DNA of 64,000 nucleotides from Solea solea (Eukaryota > Chordata > Actinopteri > Pleuronectiformes > Soleidae), in the NCBI RefSeq assembly GCF_958295425.1, contig NC_081146.1, positions 10,524,985 through 10,588,984 on the forward strand, read 5' to 3'. Position 1 is the stretch's first letter; every line of letters starts with the position of its first letter. Below the pieces are notes generated by a model. That model was given only the letters and a program-made list of their open reading frames with translations. It was not told the DNA's origin and searched no databases. A program made the translations under genes and the position numbers. Below are positions 46,401 through 58,400 of the stretch, one piece after another.

Positions 46401-49400
46401 GGGGGCGCTGTTTTCGAAATTTAATATTTTCATATAGACGTCTTTAGGGCCGGACTATCATCAATCCTAGCAAGTTTGGTTCAGATCGGACCAGGATTCG
46501 CGAAGTTGTAGCAGTTTGATTTTTTGTCCCAAAAATCTGACTTTGCGTCATTGCCATGGCAACACCGTTAAACGATTTGTCGTCATATTGATCACGCATC
46601 ATCTACCATGTGTTTTGACTGTTGTCACCAATTTTGAGTGCGGTACGTTTATTTGTGTAAAAGTTATTCCCGAAATCGTAAAAAAACTTTTTTTTTGTGT
46701 ATTTTCTTTCACCACAAGGAGGCGCTCTTTTCAAACTTCACCATTTTTTCGTAGACGTCTTCAGCCATGGCCCATCATCAATGGTAGCAAGTTTGGTTCG
46801 GATCGGACCTTCCATCGCGAAGTTATAAGAGTTTTGTTTTTCTGATGCGAAACATCAGAATCATCACGAACTTTGCCGCCCCCTATCTCGTGCACCGTGC
46901 GACATTTGAAAAAACTTTTGATACCGTGAGCTCCTCAACTGGTCCACAGGGACCTCACCAAGTTTGAAGATGATCGCACAAAAACTCTAGGAGGAGTTAG
47001 TTCAAATACCATTGCTGCGAATTCGCCAAAATCGCCAAAAAATCGCCAATCAACCCAAGATGGCGGCTTTCCTGTTGGGTTTGGATCATGGTCATAATGT
47101 AATTTTTTCTTCATCCTGACCCACTACACATGTGTACCGAATTTCGTGCATGTGCGATATTTGTGTTGGTCATGGTGAATTTGGACAGGTGGCGCCGCAC
47201 TTATTGGCCCCTCCCACATTCAATTTTCGACGCACATTCCCCGAACCTTTTTCAGACGTAAATTTACACCAGGATTGATGCGGTCACAAAAATTGGTGAG
47301 TTTTGGGGTATGGGAAAGGCCTCAAAAAGGCAATTCATTTGGGGGAATAATAAGAATAATGAAAATAACTAGTACCGCGCGCGGTTCTGAACGGGTTCGA
47401 GCCGACCCACGCGGGTCGCCGTGTGCCACGGCTCCCCGCGTGCCTCGCGCTCTCACCCGTTCATTCACCGCGCGCGGTACTAGTTATTTTCAGTACTAGT
47501 TATTTTCAGTACTAGTTATTTTCAGTACTAGTTATTTTCAGCGGCGTCCCCGCGCATGTCGTGCCAAATTTCGTGGGGGATCGGGCAACGTATGGCAAAG
47601 TTATAGGGCACTTCCTGTTTAAAATGGCAGACTTCCTGTTCGGTCAAGTGCGTGTCCGTGAACGTGTTCAGGGAACTTCCCTTGTCTTACATATCAAGTT
47701 TTGTGCAGATCGGATAATCTTAGAGTTTACTTCCTGTTTCGGACATTCCACTTCCTGTTAGGAGGTCATCTCTTGCAGACATGCTCAGGACAGGTCCCTG
47801 GTGTCACATAAAAGGTTTCGTGCAAATCGGACAACGTACGACAAAGTTAGAGGGCACTTCCTGTTTAAAATGGCCAACTTCCTGTTCGTCTCTGGAAACA
47901 TGTTCAGGAAAGGTCCCGTAACTCACATATCTAGTTTTGTGTCAATCGGACAATGTAAGACTTTACTTCCTGTTTCGGGTGTTCCACTTCCTGTAGGGAG
48001 GTGACCTTTTACGTACATGCTCAGGACAGGTCCCTGGTGTCACATATAAGGTTTTGTGCATATCGGACAATGTACGGCAAAGTTAGAAGGCACTTCCTGT
48101 TTAAAATGGCCGACTTCCTGTTCGGTCAACGGCGTCTCCGTAAACATGTTCAGGGAAGGTCCGGTAACTCACATATCTAGTTTCGTGTCAATCGGACAAT
48201 GTAAGACTTTACTTCCTGTTTCGGGCGTTCCACTTCCTGTAGGGAGGTGACCTTTTACGGACATGTTCCAGAAGGGTCTGGGGTCCCACATACTAAGTTT
48301 CAAGTGGATACAACAATCCCTGTTGGAGCAGCATCAAAAACTATAAACGTAATTCTGTCTGCTGTCACCAGGGGGCGCTGTATTTGAAAATGAATATTTT
48401 CATATAGACGTGTTCAGGGCCGGACTGTCATCAATCCTTGCAAGTTTGGTTCAGATCGGACCAGGATTGGCAAAGTTGTAACAGTTTGTTTTTTTAGAAT
48501 TTTCTACCACCACCAGGAGGCGCTGTTTTCAAAATGTACCGTTTCAGCAACATAGTCGTCTTCAGCAACTAACCAGCATCAACTATAGCAAGTTTGGTTG
48601 GGATCAGACCTTCCATCGCGAAGTTATAAGAGTTTCATTGTCTGTTATGAAAAATTATTATTATCTCCAATTTTGGCGCCCCCTATCTCGTACGCCATAC
48701 AATATTTTAAAAAGCTTTTGATAACTTTTGATGCTCAACTCGTCCACATTGATCTCACCAAGTTTGAAGGTGATCGCACAAAAGCTCTAGGAGGAGATAA
48801 TTGAAATACAAGCTGTCATATTGTCTGCTGTCACCAGGGGGCGCTGTTTTCGAAATTTAATATTTTCATATAGACGTCTTAAGGGCCGGACTATCATCAA
48901 TCCTAGCAAGTTTGGTTCAGATCGGACCAGGATTCACGAAGTTGTAGCAGTTTGATTTTTTGTCCCAAAAATCCGACTTTGCGTCGTTGCCATGGCAACA
49001 CCGTTAAACGATTTGTTGTCATATTGATCACGCATCATCTACCATGTGTTTTGACTGTTGTCACCAATTTTCAGTGCGGTACGATTATTTGTGTAAAAGT
49101 TATTCCCGAAATCGTAAAAAAACTTTTTTTTTGTGTATTTTCTTTCACCACAAGGAGGCGCTGTTTTCAAACTTCACCGTTTTTTCATAGACGTCTTCAG
49201 CCATGGCCCATCATCAATGGTAGCAAGTTTGGTTCGGATCGGACCTTCCATCGCAAAGTTATAAGAGTTTTGTTTTTCTGATGCGAAACATCAGAATCAT
49301 CACAAACTTTGCCGCCCCCTATCTCGTGCGCCATGTGACATTTGAAAAAACTTTTGATACCGTGAGCTCCTCAACTGGTCCACAGGGACCTCACCAAGTT

Positions 49401-52400
49401 TGAAGGTGATCGCACGAAAACTCTAGGAGGAGTTAGTTCAAATACCATTGCTGCGAATTCGCCAAAATCGCCCAAAAATGGCCAATCAACCCAAGATGGC
49501 GGATTTCCTGTTGGGTTTGGATCATGGTCATAGTGTAATTTTTTCTTCATCCCGACCTTCTACACATGTGTACCGAATTTCGTGCATGTGCGATATTTGT
49601 GTTGGTCATGGTGAATTTGGACAGGTGGCGCCGCACTTATTGGCCCCTCCCACATTCAATTTTCAACGCACATTCCCCGAACCTTTTTCAGACGTAAATT
49701 TACACCACGATTGATGCGGTCACAAAAATTGGTGAGTTTTGGGGTATGGGAAAGGCCTCAAAAAGGCGATTTACTTTAAGGAATAATAAGAATAATAATA
49801 ATAATAATAATAATAATCCTTCCAGTTTCAATAGGGTTCTTGCAACCTTGTTGCTCGAACCCTAATAATAATCCTTTCAGTTTCAATAGGTTTCTTGCAA
49901 CCTTGTTGCTCGAACCCTAATAATAATAATCCTTCCAGTTTCAATAGGTTTCTTGCAACCTTGTTGCTCGAACCCTAATTATTATCCTCTAAAATGACAC
50001 TGGTAACTTTTCAGACAATTGCACTGTTGGTATCAATACTAGTGCAAATGAGTATCTAATCTTGCTAATGCTACAAGTATTGATGAGTATCAAATTATCG
50101 ATGTTGTGTGGCAGCCCTAAGAGATATAAGGTTTCTCAAACTCAGTCTAAATAATTCATCTAATATGAAAAATAAATCTGAATTATAAAATAGTCAATAT
50201 TCAGTAGTTAAAATCATTTCTTTAACCACAATTAGATTCTCACATGTTCTGGGTCTATGGTGATGGATAATCGCTTTGATATAGTTTTATAGCAGCTGTC
50301 TGTGTTTACAGGTTACCACCTCACAGGCCTTCCAGTGGCTCTCCCAGCTTCGGCATTGCTGGAATGAGCAGCAGCGCCACTGCTATGTTAACATATGCGA
50401 TGCTCAGTTCCTTTACTCTTATGAGTATCTTGGGAATACACCACGTCTCGTCATCACTCCTCTCACAGACCGGTAACTCTGTTATTCTGTGTATCAGTTT
50501 TCAGCATGTGTGTAATATTTGAGCACATTTACTGAAATCCAGTATTCGTAACCAGCATGTGTGTGTTTCTCTGTGGGTATTGCCAAGTGTAGGTGCTACA
50601 TTACTTTGACTCAGTCACTCCATCTGACCATGAGCGGAGCCCCAGCAGGTCCTGCTGGAACAGGGAAGACTGAGACCACCAAGGATCTTGGTAGGGCCAT
50701 GGGCATCATGGTATACATCTTCAATTGTTCTGAACAGATGGACTACAAGGTTGGAAATTCAACAGCCACTTTTTAATGATTTATTTCACTGAGTTCAGGT
50801 CTTGATTAGATGGTTCAGTAAGTAAACATCTAATCTTTTTTTTTAAATGTTCAGTCAATTGGAAATATCTACAAGGGACTGGCCCAGACTGGAGCATGGG
50901 GCTGCTTTGATGAGTTCAACCGTATTGCTGTGGATGTTCTGTCAGTCGTAGCAGTGCAGGTCAAAACAATACAGGACGCCATTCGCTCAAAAAAGAAAAG
51001 GTAAGAAATTGAAGTTTATTGCTTGCACTGTTAAATTTTGTAACAGCATACACATTAACAACACATTTTGAAACCTCACAGGTTCCTGTTTCTGGACAAA
51101 GACATTGTCATAAAGCCTTCTGTGGGGATTTTTATCACCATGAACCCGGGCTATGCAGGCAGAACAGAGCTACCTGAGAACCTCAAGGCTCTTTTCAGGT
51201 GGAAAAAGATACAGCTACTTACCCAACCCTGTGTTTTCATTCAACATGGATTTCATTGTCTGAATTGTTTCTGTCTATAGACCCTGTGCCATGGTGGTGC
51301 CTGACACTGAGCTTATCTGTGAGATAATGTTGGTGGCAGAGGGCTTTCGTTTTGCCAAGCTTTTAGCCCGGAAGTTCATCACTCTGTACACCCTCTGCAA
51401 AGAACTGCTCTCCAGGCAGGTAGGGGAAGTGTTTTCATTAGCATTGCTACATTTCTTAATACATCCACAATGAATCATTTCAGCTGTACCTCAGGAGTTC
51501 AGTGATACATGAAACCATTCAATTCCTTGTAGTACTTTGTATGACATGATTTATGGTGAAAGTCCACAGCTTTACAATCTTTTTTCTGTTAGGACCACTA
51601 TGATTGGGGTTTGCGTGCTGTCAAGTCAGTGCTCCTTGTGGCAGGGACACTGAGACGAAGAGACAAGACTAGACCAGAGGATCAGGTTACTTTCATGCAT
51701 GTGTCACTTCACAGCTCCAATATGAAGAAACATTGTCTTACATAAGTGCACTCTAATATACAGGTGCTGATGCGTGCTCTGAGGGACTTCAATATGCCTA
51801 AAATTGTCACTGAGGATGTCACTATCTTCTTGGGACTTCTTGGTGACCTGTTCCCAGGTCTGGAGGTGGAGAGAGAGAGGAGCTGTGAATTTGAAACTGC
51901 CATCCGAAAGACCACACTGGAGCTGCGACTCCAGCCTGAGGAGCCATTCATCCTAAAGGTAAGATATGATAAACACCAGTGCTTTGAATAAGAAAGAAGG
52001 AATGTTTAACTGAACAGCTACGTTTTATCAGGTGGTACAATTGGAGGAACTTCTATCAGTGCGTCATTCTGTCTTTGTTGTTGGAAATGCAGGAACTGGG
52101 AAAAGCCAGGTTAGATTGCTTACATATTTATTCCCTGAGACATTTTGAAAGTAAACGATCAATTTCATTTTATAAGGCAGATGTCAAATATCAAGTTTAT
52201 ATTTTTAACAGATATTGAGAGTACTTCATAAAACATATGCAAACTTAAAGAGGAAGCCTGTGTGGAATGATCTCAATCCTAAGGCGGTCGACAGAGATGA
52301 ATTGTTTGGCTTCATCCATCCTGGAACTCGAGAATGGAAAGATGGTAAGCAAAGTAATGGTTTTTAAACTAGAGTCACAATATTTGAACATAATCTGCTC

Positions 52401-55400
52401 TAAATTATAATGGGTATTAACAGATGTTGTTATGTGTTTTCCACAATCTGTGTGTAAGGTTTGCTTTCATTGCTGATGCGAGAGCAGGCAAACATCTCCC
52501 ACCTAGGACCTAAGTGGATTGTGTTGGATGGAGACATTGATCCAATGTGGATTGAATCACTCAACACAGTGATGGATGACAACAAGGTTCCTCCCTCCTG
52601 TTCACTCATACACTATTGTACAACATATAGCAACTAAGGTGGTATAGATAGAAAAAGATGTTTTGTTACCCCTCCTTTAATAATCACTTCCTGGAGTGCG
52701 AGTCCTATTTTTTCCAGAGCAATTAATCATGTCACACACAGTTATCTTTTGCCTTTGAAATATTTTAAAACAAGTCTGCCAAGCCTGATGAAATATGAAG
52801 GTGTTAACTTCATCGTTTGGGTTGATTCCATTTTGAAAATTTAGATATAGATTATATAACCTAAATGACAACGCTTTGTAATGTTTTTCTTTCAGGTCCT
52901 GACTCTGGCTAGTAATGAACGTGTGCCACTTACCTCTTCTATGCGACTGCTGTTTGAAATAAGTCACTTAAAAACAGCCACTCCTGCCACTGTGTCCAGA
53001 GCAGGAATCCTTTATGTTAACCAACAAGACCTGGGCTGGAATCCGTGAGTTGCAGTATTTTTATTCCACATAATACTAAAAGAGTTTCGATGTTTAAATT
53101 AAATTCTGTTATGTGGTATCATCTTTACCTGTGTTGTGGGCTGTCACTGTGACACTATACTGAGTATATATTGTATTTGTGTATATTTCTTCTACTTGAT
53201 AGATAAGAGAAACTGATTCAGATCATGATCAGATCAGGTGATGAGTATAATATGATTCCTTGTATCATTTCTCAGCTATGTTGCCAGCTGGATTGACCAA
53301 CGAGAAAGGCTTACAGAGAGGGCCCACCTCACTATACTGTTTGAAAAATATGTTCCTCGCTGTCTAGAAAAAATTAGAAACAACTTCAAGACCATAACTC
53401 CCATCCCAGAGAACTCTATGGTGCAGGTAGAAAACACGCACAGTGTTTTTATGTCTCCATTTGTATGCCAATTAAGAAAAAAAGTCACTCTGAACTAATG
53501 ATTTTTCTTCTTGTTCAGACACTCTGCACTTTGCTTGACTGCCTTCTAACACCAGGAAATATCCCATCTGACTCTCCACGTGAGCTCTATGAGACATATT
53601 TCACCTTTGCCTGTATCTGGGCTTTTGGTGGGGCCTTGTGTCAAGATCAGGTATTATGGTGTTTAAATTCTAGTGCATGAACTTATGGTTCAAGAATTGA
53701 ATTTGCTTTTACATTTAAACTCATGCAGTATAGAGAAACAATAAGGGTAATTTTGGCACAAATATTTTTACATCCTAATAAAGGTAATACAATCTAGGCT
53801 TTATATCTTGGGTGCTCATACCTGTGTAAAAATGATGGACCTGGACAATTCACCACTTGGTAACTCCTGTTATTCTTTGCTCTTTTCACTACCTTCTTCT
53901 ACAAGGTTTGATGGGTGATTCTGCATGGCACCTTTTACTTAGAAGCACATCACAAATGTCAAGTGTCCAAGAATAAAGCACATCACACTGTCACTCATTT
54001 GGGCTAATGGCGGGGTTGCTCATTGCCATTGAAATCATATGAATTAATGCATCATTTTTTATCTTTTGATGATTTGACCAGCTCTGTGATTACCGGGTAG
54101 AGTTCAGTTACTGGTGGACCAAAGAAATGAATACTGTGAAGCTTCCAGCACAGGGGACAGTGTTTGACTACTACCTGGACCCTCAAAGCAGACGATTCCT
54201 ACCCTGGAGCGATACTGTCCCTCCGTTTGAAATGGAAACTTATACGCCATTACAGGTGGGAACATATTATATTGCTATGAAAGAGTAGCAGCCTTCATGG
54301 AACGCCAGAAACACAAACTTTTCAAAGCAGTTTGACAGATAACCACACAAACATGTACAAGAAGCAGTCTTCTTAGAAAAATAAGCAAAAATGAACAATG
54401 CAATCATATTAAAAATCTATGTATGCTTCAGTGAACATAATAAGAGAGGGTAAAGTCACGTCATGAGGTTATGGCTGGGTTGTTAGAGTGGATGATAGGC
54501 TTGCCACTGTGTCTGATTACCATCTACTTCACCCCATACCAGACTGTGTGGGGGTGAAAGCATGAGCAACAAGGCTCATGCTATCACCCACGCTCTATTG
54601 TCTTTCTTTATGCTCCTGCGTACAGCTGTGAATGCTCCAAAGGCTCTTGCTGAGACATAATTAGTGGGGTTTTGTTCTGAGCAAATGATGCTATTATGAC
54701 AGAATAGTTGTGGTCTACTGGGGAAATACAAGAAATTATAAATCACATACAATTCACTGAACACATGTCTGTCAATAAATCACACTCAAAGAAAGGCATA
54801 ATAACCATGTATGTTTCTGTTCTGTGTCTTCCTGCTGTTTCTATGATTGCAGGCTGTTCTGGTACACACAGCAGAGACTGTGCGTCTTCGGTACTTCATG
54901 GACTTGTTGCTGGAGAGGAGACAGCCAATGATGCTTGTGGGTAATGCAGGAGTGGGAAAGACTGCTCTTGTCAGGAACAAGTTAGACTCTCTGCCAGAGA
55001 GTTACATGACCACAAAAGTACCCTTCAACTATTACACTTCCTCCCTTATGCTCCAGGGTGAGTGGGGGGGGGGTTTGATTGCTCTGTGGTAGTATATCAA
55101 GTGAACTGTAGCTCCATCTGCTGGTAAATTTTAGCTTGAAAGGGTGGAGGGAAAGAAAATGTAACCTCAAGTACAGTATGCGTGCAATGAGATTCCATCC
55201 TTTCCAATATTATTACATGTCAAACCAATATTGGTTTGACTATGTAAAGATCTTGTTGCAAGCTCTTGTTGTCACCATTTTGTTTCTCTTGTAGGGATCC
55301 TGGAGCAACCATTGGAGAAAAGAGCTGGTAGAAGCTACTCTCCTGTAGGCAACAAAAAGCTGGTTTATTTTTTAGATGATATGAATCTGCCAGCTGTGGA

Positions 55401-58400
55401 CAGTTTTGGAACAGTGCAGCCTCATACCCTTATACGACAACATCTGGACTATGGTCACTGGTGAGAATATCCCACCCATTTAGTACCAGATGTGTGTCTG
55501 TGTTTGTCTGATGCCACAGCATAAAACATTTTACAAAGATATAGTAGGTTTTGTTCTTAAAACCAAAACTTTCTTCTCTTCTACGCTGTCTGTAGGTACG
55601 ACAGACAGAAACTGACCCTTAAAGAAATACACAACACCCAGTATGTTGCCTGTATGAATCCAACAGCTGGGAGCTTCAATATCAACCCCAGACTACAGGT
55701 ATGTTACCTTTACCAACATAATTTTACTTTATTTATATCAATAAAGCATATCAGCATAATTTATTTTCCAACTCAGTGACAGGTTTACTTTTAAAACATT
55801 TCAAAGTTTGAATCATAGTTTAACTCAAGATAAATGTAAATAAACTAATGTGTGAATTTCGTCGTCCTAAATTGTCCTGAATCTTCAGTGTGTTGTCACA
55901 GCAAGTCTTAATCTCGAAGAAAAGGCATGAAGAAGAAGAATTTTTCAACCACTATAGTGTCACAAGGAAAACCAAAGTAGAATAAATTAATCATGCAACA
56001 GATTTCAATGCAATATTTTATACTGAAGTGTTGGCATGACAAGGGTCTGTATTTTTAATGCTGTACCAAATACCATGTCTGTTGTATATATGTATTTTCA
56101 AAGAAATAGCTTTTACTGCAAAATATTCTGTATTTGAATTTTCCGGGGGTTGATTATAGTCATTCTGACACTAACATCCTTTGACAGTTAAAACTGCATG
56201 CTTACGGACAAAAATGTGCTTGTGCTTGTTCTCTCCACAGAGACATTTCTCAGTGTTTGCAGTGAACTTTCCTTCATCTGAGGCTCAGCTGTCAATCTTC
56301 AGTCAGATTCTCTGCACTCACCTAAAGCAGCAGCCTTTCAGTACAGAGGTTCAGAGGAGCGCTGCGACTGTTGTCCATGCTGCCATCAGTCTTCATAAGA
56401 GGATGGTTCACAGCTTTCTGCCCACAGCAATCAAATTTCACTATACATTTAATCTACGAGATTTGTCCAGTGTCTTTCAGGTAGTGTTGATAGAAGGAAA
56501 GCTCTACAATTGAACCATGAAAGAAATATGAAATATTTATTCATATGCCTGTGTGTTTTAGGGAATTCTCTTTGCTGGACCAGAAAGTGTGAGAAACAGC
56601 ACTGACCTGGCACTGCTGTGGCTCCACGAGTCCTGCAGAGTATACTCAGACAGACTGGTAGATGACAAGGACCTGCAGTTATTCCGGAAGGTCCAGATGG
56701 AGACTGTGCATGAATGCTTTGAGGTGTCATACAGATTCTGTTAAACAATGGTAATTGCCAGTTGCTGTTCTTAACCTTTAGATAACAATACTGACTGAAA
56801 GACTACTTTGTTATGCTTGTCTTTGTCCAGGGTATGGTATACAAAGAAGTCACAAAGCAGCCTCTCCTCTATTGCCACTTTTCCCACACGGAAGAGGGAG
56901 CTTCCTATGCTCCTGTCACAGACTGGGCTGTGCTCAGGACAGTCCTTACAGATGCACTGGAGAGCTACAATGAGCTTAATCCTGCCATGAATCTGGTGCT
57001 TTTTGAAGATGCCATGCAACATGTGTAAGTATAGCCAGCTCACATATTAATCACAATAAAGTTATAGTATGTTCTTTCATAAATTTATAGGTTCAATTTG
57101 TAAGAATTAATGACATGTTGTTCTTCTTCATTGGCTGCTCTGGCTAGTGCGTCTGTTTGGGTGGCTGCAGAAGCACAGCAGAGCATGATGGTAGCCTCTA
57201 TAAATCAAGGCCCTCACCTAAACAACACAGAAAAGGCAAATTTTATGCTACATAAACCAGATATGTTTTATTATAATGTGATTATAGGCTTAAACAAACA
57301 TATTTATGTGTAGCATATTTCTTTTTTGCCAATAAAACCCTTAATGTTACACACAAGACTAGACAGTTTTTTTGTCTGGAAGGAAACATGTATTTTTTGT
57401 TACCAGCTGTCGCATCAGTCGCATCCTGGAGTCTCCGCGGGGTCATGGCTTACTGGTTGGGGTCGGGGGCAGTGGGAAGCAGAGCCTGACTCGTCTAGCT
57501 GCATACATATCTTCTGTGGAAGTCTTCCAAATCACTCTAAGTAAAGGTTATACCATCCAGCACCTCAAGGTAAATAATGACTCCATAATGTATGACAGCC
57601 AAATCCAGTATAACTTCAAAAAAGACCTTTTATTAAAATCTATAAAGTGACCTGCTGGTAGTTCCAATCCCCAGACAAGGTTTTAGGTATACAGTGTTGT
57701 TATGCTAATGTAAATAATTCACTTTAATCAAGTTATCTAAAAAATAATATCTAGACCTCTCTGGTTCTTTCAGGCAGCTTACAGAATATTGATGAAACTC
57801 TTTTGCTCATCTTCTCCATTGATGCAGGAAATAATTGTCAGATACTATTAAAAGCCAGTGGGTAATATTTCAATATATTATTGATGAATTCAGCTTGTCA
57901 ATTTAATCATTTCTTAGCCTGTTATCAAAGCATTACCATAGGAGTTGTCCTATCCTATTAATCATTGTAATTGATTAAACATGCAATTTATGATATCTAA
58001 TGTGTGAACAGCATTGGTGTTGATTTATGCCATTTGTGGTTGTATTTAGATGGATCTGACAGGTTTGTTCCTGAAGACTGGAGTGAAGAATCAGCGTGTG
58101 GCTTTGCTCCTGACTGACGCACAGATACCCGATGAGCGGTTCCTGGTCATTATTAATGACCTACTGGCATCGGGTCAGACCCAATCTCCATTTCTACTGT
58201 TTTTCACCTGTGTTGCCCAATGAACATTGCTTATACAGTATATATGTATATATATCTTATGCAGCATCCACTGCAGAACAAACAGACTAAAAAATAGTTA
58301 CTTTCCGCTGGCCATCAGACTACTAAATTCCAAATAAGGAATTTGGAATTCGATCCACGATCTGTGCAATATTTAGCTGCTATCTGTTCTGCTGCTTACA

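Larger units (their letters stand above)
43011..49800. repeat. Three-unit tandem array of 1.9-2.4 kb repeats in dnah11 intron 31
   Basis: Three head-to-tail units start at about 43,011 (A, 2.43 kb), 45,436 (B, 1.93 kb) and 47,364 (C, 2.43 kb), each joined to the next through an (AAT/AAG)n tract. Each unit has, in order: a GC-rich foldback; two to four copies of GTACTAGTTATTTTCA; an ACTTCCTGT-rich block with a 236-245 bp inner period; then a body with several GGCGCTG and GCGCCCCCTATCT blocks, ending near AGATGGCGG and a GGCGCCGCAC segment. Unit B lacks about 0.5 kb of the ACTTCCTGT block. By eye the units are nearly identical, which suggests recent duplication. The sequence type is common in teleost genomes as I remember them; I cannot assign a family name. 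Reading frames of up to 109 codons recur in each unit but look like non-coding repeats. Confidence 0.9.
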
